Origin: Clostridium sp.
GTDB taxonomy: Bacteria > Bacillota > Clostridia > Acetivibrionales > Acetivibrionaceae
Direction: 5' to 3'
Assembly: GCA_012517995.1 (NCBI GenBank)
Contig: JAAYTS010000072.1
Location: 1-62,389 of the forward strand
DNA: 62,389 nt
Positions 47,449 to 57,292 of the stretch are shown here, piece after piece. Every line of letters begins with the position of its first letter. The first letter of the stretch is position 1. The notes under the pieces are model-generated. The model had not been told where the DNA came from, did no database searches, and worked only from the letters and a program-made list of their open reading frames with translations. The translations under genes were made by a program, and so were the position numbers.

Positions 47449-48204
47449 ATGGGTAGAGTAAAAATTGCAGCAGGAAACTGGAAAATGAATAAAACAGCTA
47501 AAGAAGCCGTTGAATTTGTTCAGGCTTTAAAGGATAAAGTTGCGGGTGCTGATGCGGAAGTGGTTACAGGGGTGCCTTTCGTATGCATTCCATCAGTTAA
47601 AAAAGCTGTTGAAGGTTCAAATATAAAAGTGGCAGCACAAAACATGCACTGGGAAGAAAACGGTGCATTTACAGGTGAAGTTTCAGGTGCTATGTTAGCT
47701 GACTTAGAAGTGAACTATGTTATAATAGGTCACTCTGAAAGAAGGCAGTACTTTGCAGAAACTGATGAAACTGTAAACAAAAAGGTTCATGCAGCTTTTA
47801 AATATGGTTTAAAGCCTATCATTTGTGTAGGGGAGTCACTTACACAAAGAGAACAGGGTGTAACTGCTGAATTAGTTAGATATCAGGTTAAAATAGCTCT
47901 TTTAGGTCTTAGTGCAGAACAAGTAAAAGAAGCTGTTATAGCTTATGAACCTATATGGGCTATTGGAACAGGTAAGACAGCTACAAGTGAGCAAGCCCAA
48001 GAAGTTTGTGCAGTAATAAGAAAAGTTGTAGAAGAGCTGTATGGAAAAGATGTGGCAGATGCTATAAGAATACTATACGGTGGAAGTGTTAAGGCATCAA
48101 ATGCAGCAGAACTTTTCAATATGTCTGATATAGATGGAGGACTTGTAGGTGGTGCAAGCCTTCAAGTTGATGAGTTTGATAAAATAGTTAATTACAACAA
48201 ATAG
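47449..48204 (+). CDS. tpiA: Triose-phosphate isomerase
   Basis: 251-residue TIM barrel. N-terminal AGNWKMNK contains the catalytic lysine, HSERRQYF contains the electrophilic His, [14 protein letters not shown] contains the general-base Glu, and the phosphate site [10 protein letters not shown] is intact. AAGGGGG precedes the ATG. The start lies 15 nt after pgk, and a terminator follows 24 nt after the stop. Confidence 0.97.
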   Translation: MGRVKIAAGNWKMNKTAKEAVEFVQALKDKVAGADAEVVTGVPFVCIPSVKKAVEGSNIKVAAQNMHWEENGAFTGEVSGAMLADLEVNYVIIGHSERRQYFAETDETVNKKVHAAFKYGLKPIICVGESLTQREQGVTAELVRYQVKIALLGLSAEQVKEAVIAYEPIWAIGTGKTATSEQAQEVCAVIRKVVEELYGKDVADAIRILYGGSVKASNAAELFNMSDIDGGLVGGASLQVDEFDKIVNYNK

Positions 48205-48228
48205 TAAGAGGATATTTACTTACAGGCA

Positions 48229-48262
48229 AAACCCCCTGCCTATTTTTGGCATAAGGGGGTTT
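48229..48262 (+). terminator. Intrinsic-type hairpin after tpiA
   Basis: AAACCCCCT (48229-48237) pairs with AGGGGGTTT (48254-48262), and an inner GCC/GGC pair lies in the loop. The downstream tract TATATTTT is moderately T-rich, so partial read-through to gpmI is possible. Confidence 0.75.
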
Positions 48263-48315
48263 ATATTTTGCTTAGATTGTTGAATATATAAATTAAGTGG
48301 AAAGGAAGGGATAGT

Positions 48316-49851
48316 ATGAAAGATAGATTAGTTGCACTAATTATTTTAGATGGGTATGGGTTAAATCCAAAAGAAGACGGCAATGCAATAAAAGCTGCCA
48401 ATAAGCCTAATATCGAAAAGTTTATGAAAGAGTATCCCAATACTGTAATAAGAACAAGTGGAATGGATGTAGGTCTGCCTGATGGTCAGATGGGTAACTC
48501 TGAAGTAGGTCACACAAATATTGGTGCTGGAAGAATTGTATATCAAGAGCTTACACGCATTACAAAATCCATAAAAGACGGCGATTTTTTTGAAAAGAAA
48601 GAGTTTGTTGATGCTATAGAAAACTGCAAAAAACACAATTCAAAACTTCATTTGTTTGGTCTTTTATCTGATGGTGGTGTACATAGTCACAATACCCATT
48701 TATACGGATTATTGGAACTTGCTAAAAAAAGAAATTTCAATGATGTATATATACATTGTTTCTTTGATGGAAGAGATGTACCCCCAGACAGTGCAAAGGG
48801 ATATGTGGAAGGACTAGAAGAGAAGCTAAAAGAAATAGGTGTAGGTGAAATTGCCACTGTAATGGGAAGATATTATGCTATGGATAGAGACAACAGATGG
48901 GAAAGAGTTCAGTTAGCTTATGATGCTATGGTGCTGTCTAAAGGTTTAGAGGCAGAAAGTGCAGTGGAAGCTGTTGAAGAGTCATATAAACGAAAAGAAT
49001 ACGATGAATTTGTAAAACCTACTGTAATTAAGAAAAATGGTGCTCCTGTAGCAGCTATAGGTGAAAATGACTCAATTATATTCTTTAACTTTAGACCTGA
49101 TAGGGCAAGAGAAATAACAAGAACATTTATAGATACTGATTTTGATGGTTTTGAAAGAGGAAAAGGTTATTTCCCTGTACATTTTGTATGTATGACACAG
49201 TATGATAAAACTTTTGAAAATGTTCACATAGCCTTTAAGCCAGAAAGCCTTAAGAACACTTTTGGAGAATATATTAGCAATTTAGGCTATAGACAGCTTA
49301 GAATTGCTGAGACTGAAAAATATGCACATGTTACCTTCTTCTTTAATGGAGGAGTGGAGGCTGTGTATGAAGGAGAAGACAGGGTGCTAATACCATCTCC
49401 TAAAGTTGCTACTTATGATATGAAGCCAGAGATGAGTGCGTATGAAGTAACTGATGAGGTTGTAAATAGAATTAACCAAAAAGTCTATGATGTAATAGTA
49501 TTAAATTATGCAAATCCTGATATGGTTGGACATACAGGGGATTTTGATGCAGCAAAGTCTGCTATAGAAGCTATTGATGAATGTCTTGGAAGAGTGATAT
49601 CTGCAATATTAGACCAAGGTGGGGTGGCACTGATTACTGCTGACCATGGAAATTCTGAGCAAATGAAGGATTATGAAAACGGGGGTGCTTTTACAGCCCA
49701 CACAACAAATCCTGTTCCTTTAATTGCAATAGGTTTAGGAGATGTTTCTCTAAAAGAAGGACGATTAGCTGATATTGCTCCTACAATCCTTGACATTATG
49801 GGGGTTGAAAAGCCTGGTGAAATGACAGGAGAGTCTATAATTAAAAAATAA
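48316..49851 (+). CDS. gpmI: 2,3-bisphosphoglycerate-independent phosphoglycerate mutase
   Basis: 511 residues of the alkaline-phosphatase superfamily, with two manganese ions. The catalytic serine lies in [14 protein letters not shown], and metal-site motifs [22 protein letters not shown] and ADHGNSE are present. Family length is normal. AAGGAAGGGAT precedes ATG 48316. It completes the gap-pgk-tpiA-gpmI series; enolase is not next to it. A strong terminator follows. Confidence 0.97.
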   Translation: MKDRLVALIILDGYGLNPKEDGNAIKAANKPNIEKFMKEYPNTVIRTSGMDVGLPDGQMGNSEVGHTNIGAGRIVYQELTRITKSIKDGDFFEKKEFVDAIENCKKHNSKLHLFGLLSDGGVHSHNTHLYGLLELAKKRNFNDVYIHCFFDGRDVPPDSAKGYVEGLEEKLKEIGVGEIATVMGRYYAMDRDNRWERVQLAYDAMVLSKGLEAESAVEAVEESYKRKEYDEFVKPTVIKKNGAPVAAIGENDSIIFFNFRPDRAREITRTFIDTDFDGFERGKGYFPVHFVCMTQYDKTFENVHIAFKPESLKNTFGEYISNLGYRQLRIAETEKYAHVTFFFNGGVEAVYEGEDRVLIPSPKVATYDMKPEMSAYEVTDEVVNRINQKVYDVIVLNYANPDMVGHTGDFDAAKSAIEAIDECLGRVISAILDQGGVALITADHGNSEQMKDYENGGAFTAHTTNPVPLIAIGLGDVSLKEGRLADIAPTILDIMGVEKPGEMTGESIIKK

Positions 49852-49879
49852 AGCTATTAAATAAATTAAATGTTTTAGA

Positions 49880-49910
49880 CCCAGGTGGAGTATATTTCCA
49901 CCTGGGTTTT
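49880..49910 (+). terminator. Intrinsic terminator after gpmI
   Basis: CCCAGGTGGA (49880-49889) pairs with TCCACCTGGG (49897-49906), followed by TTTT. The loop is 7 nt. Confidence 0.92.
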
Positions 49911-50020
49911 ATTAAATTTTTTAGATAAATTGACGGATAAAAAGCCTAAAAAATAATTTATTTTTAATAATATTTTCAAAATTTTTAGTTTCTTTAAATG
50001 TTGTATATTTAAGTGTTTTA

Positions 50021-50082
50021 TGAGCACCTTTAAGTAAACCAAATAATATACTGTTAATAAAGACCTGAAATTGAGGTGCTCA
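50021..50082 (+). promoter_or_regulatory. Hairpin that can hide the ribosome-binding site of the ABC transporter operon
   Basis: TGAGCACCT (50021-50029) is perfectly complementary to AGGTGCTCA (50074-50082). The right arm contains the GAGGTG Shine-Dalgarno sequence of the ATPase gene starting at 50085. A 44-nt segment lies between the arms. This geometry suits translational control by a ligand, protein or antisense partner. It does not match the TPP riboswitch or another class I know. Confidence 0.55.
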
Positions 50083-50084
50083 AA

Positions 50085-50852
50085 GTGGACAGTATTGTAA
50101 AATTAAAAGATGTTTCTATGAAATACCATTCTTTAAATGGAGAAATAGACGCATTATGTAATATCAATTTCTCTGTGAAAAAAGGGGAATTCTTTAGCAT
50201 TGTAGGTCCTAGCGGATGCGGAAAATCAACACTGCTTTCTTTAATAGCAGGTCTTATTAAGCCATCTTCTGGTAAAGTTCTGCTAAATGGCAGTCTAGTA
50301 ACAAGAATGTCGGAAAAAGTGGGATACATGCTTCAAAAAGACCATCTCTTTGAATGGAGAAATATTTTACAAAACGTACTTCTAGGTCTTGAAATCAAAA
50401 AAAACATCTCAAAAGAAAATAAAGAATATGTACTAAATCTTTTGGACACATATGGTCTTGGTGAATTTAAAGATAAATACCCATCCCAATTATCAGGGGG
50501 AATGAGACAAAGAGCAGCTCTTATAAGAACACTTGCCTTAAAGCCGGAAATACTTCTTTTAGATGAGGCCTTTTCTGCATTAGATTATCAAACAAGGCTT
50601 TCTGTTGCTGATGACATATTCAGAATAATAAAAAAGGAAAATAAAACAGCAATACTTGTTACCCATGATATAGCTGAAAGTATAAGCTTGTCAGACAGGG
50701 TTATGGTTCTTTCTAAAAGACCGGGTACTGTAAAAAACATATACAGTATTATGCTGTCAAAAAAGGAAAAAAGCCCGTTAGCGGCAAGGGAGGCACCAGA
50801 ATTTAAAGATTACTTTAACATGATATGGAAGGAGCTTGATGTTCATGTTTAG
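50085..50852 (+). CDS. ABC transporter ATP-binding protein, SsuB/TauB type
   Basis: 255-residue ATPase. Walker A GPSGCGKST, signature LSGGMRQR, Walker B EILLLDEAFSALD and the switch His in LVTHDI are all present. It powers import with the permease and binding protein that follow. I start at GTG 50085, 6 nt after GAGGTG, because GTG 50076 is inside that site. The ribosome-binding site can pair with an upstream arm (50021-50029). The end overlaps the permease start. The class carries sulfonates, nitrate, taurine or thiamine/riboflavin precursors. Confidence 0.9.
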   Translation: MDSIVKLKDVSMKYHSLNGEIDALCNINFSVKKGEFFSIVGPSGCGKSTLLSLIAGLIKPSSGKVLLNGSLVTRMSEKVGYMLQKDHLFEWRNILQNVLLGLEIKKNISKENKEYVLNLLDTYGLGEFKDKYPSQLSGGMRQRAALIRTLALKPEILLLDEAFSALDYQTRLSVADDIFRIIKKENKTAILVTHDIAESISLSDRVMVLSKRPGTVKNIYSIMLSKKEKSPLAAREAPEFKDYFNMIWKELDVHV

Positions 50853-51657
50853 TTCTAAGAAGGTGCCGGTATCAAAGGAACATATGGAATATTTGAAAAA
50901 AATAAAGTATCGCAAAATATTTATACTGTTTACACAAATTGCTTTGGTGGTGCTGATTTTTGTTTTATGGGAAGTGGCTGCAAACTTAAAAATTATAGAT
51001 GCATTTATAACAAGCCAGCCTTCAAGAATTATAAAGACCTTTTTAAATCTTTATAATGAGGGGGAGCTTTTTAAACATATTGCAGTTACATGTGCAGAAA
51101 CTGTTATAGGATTTTTATTAGGCACATTGTTAGGTACTATGGTGGCCATTATTCTGTGGTGGTCGGATTTTCTTTCAAAGGTTATGGAGCCATACCTTAT
51201 TGTACTAAATAGTTTGCCTAAAATAGCATTAGGACCTATATTTATAGTGTGGATAGGTGCCGGAACTACAGCAATAGTTGCAATAGCCTTGTCAATATCC
51301 ATAGTTGTAACTATACTTGAAGTTTTAAACGGATTGCAGTCGGTGGATAAAGACAAAATAAAGCTTGTTAAAACTTTTGGTGCAAATAAGCTTCAGGTAC
51401 TGTCTAAAGTTGTTCTGCCTTCTTCTTATCCTATTGTTGTTAATGCTCTTAAAGTTAATGTAGGATTATCCTGGGTTGGTGTGATAGTGGGAGAATTTTT
51501 AGTATCTAGGTCAGGAATAGGTTATCTTATTGTCTATGGTGGTCAGGTATTTCAGTTGGATTTGGTTATGACAAGTGTATTAATTTTATCTGTTGCTGCA
51601 ACTCTAATGTATCAGATGGTAGCCTTTTTTGAAAAATTTATCATTAAATCCAAATAA
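50845..51657 (+). CDS. ABC transporter permease, SsuC/TauC type
   Basis: About 270 residues with six or so membrane spans and the BPD_transp EAA loop in the second half (LVKTFGANKLQVLSKVVLPSS). It forms the channel of the importer. The gene overlaps the ATPase stop by 8 nt. Start choice is between ATG 50839 (4 nt from GGAG) and ATG 50845 (10 nt); I list the latter with modest confidence. The binding-protein gene follows after 28 nt. Confidence 0.88.
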   Translation: MFSSKKVPVSKEHMEYLKKIKYRKIFILFTQIALVVLIFVLWEVAANLKIIDAFITSQPSRIIKTFLNLYNEGELFKHIAVTCAETVIGFLLGTLLGTMVAIILWWSDFLSKVMEPYLIVLNSLPKIALGPIFIVWIGAGTTAIVAIALSISIVVTILEVLNGLQSVDKDKIKLVKTFGANKLQVLSKVVLPSSYPIVVNALKVNVGLSWVGVIVGEFLVSRSGIGYLIVYGGQVFQLDLVMTSVLILSVAATLMYQMVAFFEKFIIKSK

Positions 51658-51685
51658 ACATATTAATTTTAGGAGGTGTGTTGAT

Positions 51686-52675
51686 ATGAAAAAAATTATG
51701 GTTTTTCTTTTAATTTTAGGAATGCTCCTTTCAATTTGTGCATGCAATAAAAGTGATTATCAAAAGATACGTTTAAATGAAGTTACCCATTCGGTTTTTT
51801 ATGCTCCCCAATATGTAGCTTTAAATTTAGGCTTTTTTGAAGAGGAAGGGCTAGAGATAGAACTTACAACAGGACAGGGAGCAGACAAAGTTATGACATC
51901 AGTTTTATCAGGGCAGGCAGATATCGGCTTTGCAGGACCAGAAGCTGCAATTTATGTATACAATGAAGGGAAAAAAGATTATGGAGTGGTATTTGCCCAG
52001 CTTACCAAAAGAGACGGTTCATTTCTTGTGGGAAGAAAAGCAAAAGAAAATTTTAAATGGGAAAATCTTAAAGGCAGTGTTTTAATTGGTGGCAGAAAAG
52101 GTGGCGTGCCCTATATGACGCTGGAATATGTACTTAAAAAGAATGGATTAAATCCTAAAGAAGATTTGGTTGTTGATACCAGTGTACAATTTGCACTAAT
52201 GGCGGGAGCATTTACAGGAGGCCAGGGAGATTATGTAACTTTGTTTGAGCCTACAGCATCTATGCTAGAAAAAGAAGGAAGAGGATATGTTTTAGCTTCA
52301 ATTGGAAAAGAAAGTGGGGAAATACCTTATACAGCTTACTTTGCAAAAAAGAGCTATATAGAAGAAAATGAAGATATTATTCAAAAATTCACAAATGCAA
52401 TATATAAAGGGCAAAAATGGGTGGAACAGCATACCCCAGAGGAGATTGCAGAAGTTATCAAGCCTTCTTTTCCAGATGCAGATGAAGATATTTTAATAAA
52501 AGTTGCACAAAGATATAAAGAAAATGATGCATGGTGCAGCGATCCAATTATGAAAAAAGAAGCTTTTGAACTTTTGCAGGAAGTAATGAAAGAAGCAGGG
52601 GAACTTACAAAGGAAGTCCCATATGAAAGTATAGTAAATACAGAGTTTGCAAAAAAAGCAGTAGAAGATAAGTAA
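51686..52675 (+). CDS. ABC transporter substrate-binding lipoprotein, NMT1/THI5-like
   Basis: 329 residues. Signal peptide with lipobox SICAC (Cys near residue 20), then a type II periplasmic-binding fold with NMT1/THI5 features: FYAPQYVALNLGFFEEEGL, a Gly-rich stretch GQADIGFAGPEAAIY, and GGRKGGVPYMTLEYV. Such proteins bind sulfonates, taurine, nitrate or pyrimidine/thiamine precursors; the ligand cannot be named. I start at ATG 51686 after AGGAGGTG; longer in-frame starts from 51629 lie inside the permease gene and would bury the signal peptide. No biosynthetic gene is in the operon to give a clue. Confidence 0.88.
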   Translation: MKKIMVFLLILGMLLSICACNKSDYQKIRLNEVTHSVFYAPQYVALNLGFFEEEGLEIELTTGQGADKVMTSVLSGQADIGFAGPEAAIYVYNEGKKDYGVVFAQLTKRDGSFLVGRKAKENFKWENLKGSVLIGGRKGGVPYMTLEYVLKKNGLNPKEDLVVDTSVQFALMAGAFTGGQGDYVTLFEPTASMLEKEGRGYVLASIGKESGEIPYTAYFAKKSYIEENEDIIQKFTNAIYKGQKWVEQHTPEEIAEVIKPSFPDADEDILIKVAQRYKENDAWCSDPIMKKEAFELLQEVMKEAGELTKEVPYESIVNTEFAKKAVEDK

Positions 52676-52710
52676 ATGCATATAAAATTATAGAAAAATT
52701 AAAAAATATA

Positions 52711-53844
52711 TCACTTTGGCGGTTTTAGACCAAAAAACTGATAGTAGTCAACCTTTATATTTCCATTATAAAGCTTTCTTTTTTTATTGGCTTTTTTGCC
52801 ATAAAATTTTTCAAATTCTTCTATAGAGGTTATAAAATATTTTGACCAGGTAGGGTAATTTTTAAAGGTTTTTCCTAAATCCCTATATAAATTTTCCACT
52901 TCTTTTTTTTCGCTAATACGTTCACCATATGGAGGATTGGATATTATTACACCATAGTCCTCTTTTATTTTTACATCTTTAAAGTCGCAAACAGAAAATT
53001 CTATACAGTCATCTACTCCAGCCTCAAAAGCATTTTCCTTTGCCAATTCTATAGCTTCAGCATCAATATCTGATGCATAAATTTTTAAATTAACATCCTG
53101 ATCAATTGCCTGAAGAGCAATGCGTTTTTCTTCTTTCCATATACTTTTATCTATAATGGGCCATTCTTGGGAGGCAAAGCTTCTATTAAGCCCTGGTGCA
53201 ATATTTTTTCCTATAAGGGCAGCTTCAATAGGAATGGTACCTGAGCCGCAAAAACAGTCTAATAAAGGCTTGGTTTTATTCCAATAACTTATCATAATCA
53301 TTGCAGAGGCAAGGGTTTCTTTAATAGGTGCCGTTACAATTCTTTCTCTATATCCTCTTTTGTGGAGGGCTGTGCCGCTTGTGTCTATAGTCAAAGTTGC
53401 AATATCTTTTAAAAGAGATACCTGGATTGTATACTCTGGTCCAGTTTCTTTAAACCATTCCACATTATATTTTGATTTTAATTTTTCTACAACAGCTTTT
53501 TTTACAATTGCCTGACAGTCTGAAATGCTAAAAAGCTTTGATTTTACCGATTTACCCAAAACGGTAAATTTGCCGTCCACAGTAATCCACTCATCCCAGG
53601 GAAGTGCCTTGGTTTTTTCAAAAAGCTCTTCAAAGGAAAGTGCTTCAAATTCTCCCATTTTAAGCAGCACCCTGTCAGCACATCTTAAATGAATATTAGC
53701 TTTAGCAATGCTGGATAAATCTCCTTTAAAAGTGACTTTTCCGTTTTCAGTCATTATATCTTTAAATCCTAAGTTTAGGACTTCTCTTTTTACCATAGCT
53801 TCTATGCCCGCAGCACATGTAGCAATAAGTTCTATTTCTTTCAT
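52711..53844 (-). CDS. THUMP-domain class I RNA methyltransferase (YpsC/RlmL-like)
   Basis: 377 residues: an N-terminal ferredoxin-like/THUMP RNA-binding region (about 1-155) and a C-terminal Rossmann-fold methyltransferase. The SAM motif is LLDCFCGSGTIPIEAALIG, and the catalytic motif NPPYGER is typical of guanine-N2 or adenine-N6 methylases. It resembles Bacillus YpsC and the N-terminal half of E. coli RlmL (23S m2G2445). The rRNA target is inferred. It lies 19 nt downstream of the REC-GGDEF-like gene on the minus strand and is probably cotranscribed with it. Its 3' end is 35 nt from the converging ABC operon. Confidence 0.87.
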   Translation of the reverse strand: MKEIELIATCAAGIEAMVKREVLNLGFKDIMTENGKVTFKGDLSSIAKANIHLRCADRVLLKMGEFEALSFEELFEKTKALPWDEWITVDGKFTVLGKSVKSKLFSISDCQAIVKKAVVEKLKSKYNVEWFKETGPEYTIQVSLLKDIATLTIDTSGTALHKRGYRERIVTAPIKETLASAMIMISYWNKTKPLLDCFCGSGTIPIEAALIGKNIAPGLNRSFASQEWPIIDKSIWKEEKRIALQAIDQDVNLKIYASDIDAEAIELAKENAFEAGVDDCIEFSVCDFKDVKIKEDYGVIISNPPYGERISEKKEVENLYRDLGKTFKNYPTWSKYFITSIEEFEKFYGKKANKKRKLYNGNIKVDYYQFFGLKPPK

Positions 53845-53863
53845 AGTACTTCCTTTCTAAAAA

Positions 53864-54790
53864 CTATATTTTAAATTTGTTGTATTTACTTCTGGCATTA
53901 TCCAATGCATTTTCACCAATGGATGTTATTTTTTCAAGCATTATTTTATCTTCTACCTGCTTAATAACCTTTTTCATCAGTCCCTGAAAGTTTTTGCCGT
54001 CATCAGGGAAAGTTGAATATGCAATATAAAAAAGCTCATTAAAATCAACATTTAATTTATTTAAAGCTTTTGAAACATTAGTCTTTATTTTTTCAACAAC
54101 TTTTGATGCCCCGGATGCATCTGTAAAGGGCAGTATTACCAAAACATCTTTGTTTTCATTAAATATAACAGTATCTGTATACCTTGAAGAAAGTTTTACT
54201 TCTTCAATAACAGAATTATATACATTATTCATAAATTTCGAGTCAGTGAGATTTTCTTTTTCTAACATAGCTTTATAAGCGTATATTGGAGTTATAAGTA
54301 TTATTGATAGTTTTTTATTGGCACGAGAAGCAATTTTAAATTCTTTGGTTATATAGTCTTCAACAGATAAAGTTATAACATTTGCACTGTCTATATTGTA
54401 TTTAAAAGACTGATCAATTTTCAAAATACTTCTAATAGAGTTTCCTAAGCGCTGTGTTCTATATGGTTTTATTATATAATCCCGTACATTAAAATCTAAT
54501 GCAGTTTTGCGGTAATTTTTATTGTCTGCCTTTGTCACTACAATAACAGGAGTATTAGAAGCAGCTGGTTTTGTCTTTAGTGAAGACAGAATTTTAAAGC
54601 CTTCTTCTGCCACTGGAAATTCTATATCTATAATTATAAGAGAAATATCGTATTTAATTTCCTTAAGATTGTAAAATTCATTTGGGTTTTTTATTTCAAT
54701 AAACTCAAATTCTCCAATATTATCAAAAGTGATTTTGATTTTTTCTCTTTCATATTCAGAATAATCAATAATTAGTATAGTTCCATCCAT
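53864..54790 (-). CDS. Receiver domain fused to a degenerate GGDEF-like domain
   Basis: 308 residues. An N-terminal receiver (about 1-125) has ILIIDYSEYE, the candidate phospho-Asp in LIIIDIEFP, and the Lys in YIIKPYR. The C-terminal half (about 150-290) threads like a GGDEF domain, but the place of the GGDEF signature reads RYTDTVIFNENKDVLVILP, so cyclase activity is not expected. It may act as a c-di-GMP- or phosphorylation-dependent scaffold. The sequence on the N side of the motif (RYTD) is the only trace of the original. The gene has AAGGATG upstream of ATG. It is the first of a two-gene minus-strand unit with the RNA methyltransferase. Confidence 0.75.
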   Translation of the reverse strand: MDGTILIIDYSEYEREKIKITFDNIGEFEFIEIKNPNEFYNLKEIKYDISLIIIDIEFPVAEEGFKILSSLKTKPAASNTPVIVVTKADNKNYRKTALDFNVRDYIIKPYRTQRLGNSIRSILKIDQSFKYNIDSANVITLSVEDYITKEFKIASRANKKLSIILITPIYAYKAMLEKENLTDSKFMNNVYNSVIEEVKLSSRYTDTVIFNENKDVLVILPFTDASGASKVVEKIKTNVSKALNKLNVDFNELFYIAYSTFPDDGKNFQGLMKKVIKQVEDKIMLEKITSIGENALDNARSKYNKFKI

Positions 54791-55030
54791 AAAAAATTAC
54801 ATCCTTATCATATGGTATTTTAGGTTTTAATTATAATATTTCGATTATTGCTTCGTTATATTATAGTAATATTTTAACACATATTTTTCATAAGTGATAG
54901 AACATATTAGTGATAAAAGTTTGTCTATAATCATTTATTATATTAGAATATATATTAATAGAGAAATTATTTAAAAATATATTTAAGATATTGGTAGGTT
55001 AGTAGAACGGTAGAAAAGGAGAGACTTAAA

Positions 55031-56317
55031 ATGATATTAAAGGTAAGAAAATCAAATACCAGTGGGAAAATTAAAATACCGGGCTCAAAATCCCATACAA
55101 TAAGAGGGTTATTTTTTGCTTCATTAGCAAAAGGCAAGTCTGAAATTAGAAATCCTTTAATTTCAGATGATGCAGAATCGGCAATTGAGACATGCAAAGC
55201 ATTAGGTGCTAAAATTCAAGTTTTAGAGGACAAATATATTGTAGAGGGGTTTAATGCAGAACCTTCTGCACCTGGCGATGTCATTAATGTAGGAAACTCA
55301 GGAACTACGCTAAGGTTTGGAACGGTTACCGCTGCTCTAGGTGAAGGTTATTCAGTTTTTACTGGAGACCAACAGATAAGAAAAAGGCCTTTAGGATCGC
55401 TTCTAAAGGCGATAAATAATTTAGGAGCACAAGCCATTTCAACTAGAAATAATGACATGGCCCCGGTAATTGTTAAGGGGAAAATCAAAGGAGGAGTTAC
55501 CGATTTAGATTCTGTTACATCTCAGTATCTTTCAGCATTGCTTATAAATGCACCACTTTTTGAAAAGGACACAGAAATCAACATTACAAGGCTAAATGAA
55601 ATTCCCTATGTAGACATTACATTGTGGTGGTTGGATAAACTAGGAATAAAGTATGAGAACAACAATTATAATTCTTTTTATTTAAAAGGCGGGCAAAGGT
55701 ATAATGCCATAAACACCACTATTCCAGGAGATTTTTCTTCTGCTACCTTTTTTGCTGTGCAGGCAGCCATATCAGGAGGGGAGTTTATCCTTGACAATTT
55801 AGATATAAATGACCCTCAAGGAGACAAAGAGGTGTTTTCAATACTAGAAGATATGGGAGCTTCAGTGAAAGTTCAAGATCAAAGTATTACTATAAAAGGT
55901 AATGGTCTTAAAGGAAGAGAGATAGATATGAATGCTATTCCTGATGCTCTTCCGGCAATGGCTGTTGCAGGCTGTTTTGCGGATGGAGAGACAAGACTTG
56001 TTAATGTTCCCCAGGCAAGATTAAAGGAAACGGACAGAATTAAAGTAATGTGCGAGGAATTAAAGAAAATGGGAGCTGATATAAGAGAATTAGAAGAGGG
56101 GCTTATTGTTAGAAGAAGTAATCTTAAAGGCTGCAGATTAAAAGGATATGGTGACCATAGAATTGTTATGGCTTTAAGTTTGGCAGGGTTAAATGCAGAG
56201 GGGGAGACAACTATAGATACTGCTGAAGCTATAAAAGTTACTTTTCCTGAGTATGTGCAGTTAATGAAAAATTCAGGTGGGGACATGAGTTTTGTCACTG
56301 AAAAATGCAAAAAATAG
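55031..56317 (+). CDS. aroA: 3-phosphoshikimate 1-carboxyvinyltransferase (EPSP synthase)
   Basis: 428 residues; transfers enolpyruvate from PEP to shikimate-3-phosphate in aromatic amino-acid synthesis. Signature motifs: GSKSHTIRGL at the N-terminus, NVGNSGTTLRF, VTSQYLSALL, RLKETDRI and YGDHRIVMAL. The length is normal. AAAAGGAGAG precedes ATG 55031. No other aro gene adjoins it. It is followed 123 nt later by spo0A, whose usual neighbour is spoIVB. The 240 bp upstream hold no clear feature. Confidence 0.96.
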   Translation: MILKVRKSNTSGKIKIPGSKSHTIRGLFFASLAKGKSEIRNPLISDDAESAIETCKALGAKIQVLEDKYIVEGFNAEPSAPGDVINVGNSGTTLRFGTVTAALGEGYSVFTGDQQIRKRPLGSLLKAINNLGAQAISTRNNDMAPVIVKGKIKGGVTDLDSVTSQYLSALLINAPLFEKDTEINITRLNEIPYVDITLWWLDKLGIKYENNNYNSFYLKGGQRYNAINTTIPGDFSSATFFAVQAAISGGEFILDNLDINDPQGDKEVFSILEDMGASVKVQDQSITIKGNGLKGREIDMNAIPDALPAMAVAGCFADGETRLVNVPQARLKETDRIKVMCEELKKMGADIRELEEGLIVRRSNLKGCRLKGYGDHRIVMALSLAGLNAEGETTIDTAEAIKVTFPEYVQLMKNSGGDMSFVTEKCKK

Positions 56318-56440
56318 TATTATTTTATTGAATTGTATATTATAATAGTATATAAATAATAGTATGAAAATAAAATGATATTATTCTAAAATTACTTTTA
56401 TTTGGAGTAATAAAACTATATACTAGAAGGCGGAAGGATA

Positions 56441-57250
56441 ATGAAAGAAAAGATTACTGTTTTAATTGCAGATGATAATACTGAATTTGCAGAATTGCTA
56501 AAAGATTATATGAGTCAGCATGATGATATCAGTGTACTTGGTGTTGCAAAAGATGGCTTAAAAGCTATTGATATGATAGTTTCTTTAAAGCCAGAGGTGG
56601 TTATACTAGATGTAATAATGCCAAATTTAGATGGTTTGGCAGTTTTAGAGCGATTGTCAAATATGGATATAGAACGCAAACCTATATATATAATGCTTTC
56701 TGCAATCGGGCAGGACGTTTTTATACAAAAGGCCATTTCACTTGGGGCAGAATATTACATAATTAAACCTTTTGACATAGAGGTTTTGGTAACAAGGGTG
56801 CGGCAACTATATGAAGAAAAATACATGACTGCATATTCTTACAGACCTGTTGTGAAAAATTCTCAACTCATTTGTGCTAATGAAAACGATCGTTCTTTTG
56901 ATGTTGAAGTTGAAGTAACAAATTTAATGCATGAAGTTGGTATTCCACCTCATATGGCAGGATATCAGTATTTAAGGGAAGCTATTATTAATGCTGTTGA
57001 AAATCCAAAGGGTTTTGGTTCTATTACAAAGACATTATATCCGGCGGTTGCAAAGAAGTTTAATATTTCTCCTCAAAAAGTGGAGAGGGGAATAAGAAAC
57101 GCAATTGAGAGCGCATGGGTAAGAGGCAATCCAGATACAATGGATTCTTTGTTTGGATATACCATTAACTATAATAAGGGTAAACCTACTAATTCTGAGT
57201 GCATAGCCATGATGGCGGATAAAATAAGAATTGCAATGAAAAAACATTAA
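56441..57250 (+). CDS. spo0A: Stage 0 sporulation master regulator
   Basis: 269 residues. The receiver domain has VLIADDN at the N-terminus, phospho-Asp57 in VVILDVIMPNLDG and the Lys in YIIKPFD. The C-terminal DNA-binding domain (about 150-269) ends with the sigma-factor-like recognition helix region KFNISPQKVERGIRNAIESAW. Phosphorylated Spo0A binds TTGTCGAA boxes and starts sporulation. Such boxes occur near the spoIIA promoter (22734) and the HU promoter (57593) in this window. The canonical partner gene spoIVB is not upstream. A terminator with its left arm in the stop codon follows. Confidence 0.97.
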   Translation: MKEKITVLIADDNTEFAELLKDYMSQHDDISVLGVAKDGLKAIDMIVSLKPEVVILDVIMPNLDGLAVLERLSNMDIERKPIYIMLSAIGQDVFIQKAISLGAEYYIIKPFDIEVLVTRVRQLYEEKYMTAYSYRPVVKNSQLICANENDRSFDVEVEVTNLMHEVGIPPHMAGYQYLREAIINAVENPKGFGSITKTLYPAVAKKFNISPQKVERGIRNAIESAWVRGNPDTMDSLFGYTINYNKGKPTNSECIAMMADKIRIAMKKH

Positions 57251-57280
57251 AGACTTGCCCTTTTAAGAGCAAGTCTTTAA
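57247..57280. terminator. Bidirectional terminator shared by spo0A and the HU gene
   Basis: TTAAAGACTTGC (57247-57258) pairs perfectly with GCAAGTCTTTAA (57269-57280). The spo0A stop codon lies in the left arm. The HU gene ends at 57293 on the opposite strand, so the same hairpin can end both messages. Confidence 0.9.
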
Positions 57281-57292
57281 TATTTTAACATT

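Noticed and set aside
49911..50084. TPP riboswitch before the NMT1/THI5-type importer
   Set aside because: Conserved TPP aptamer sequences are absent; only a simple Shine-Dalgarno-hiding hairpin is visible.
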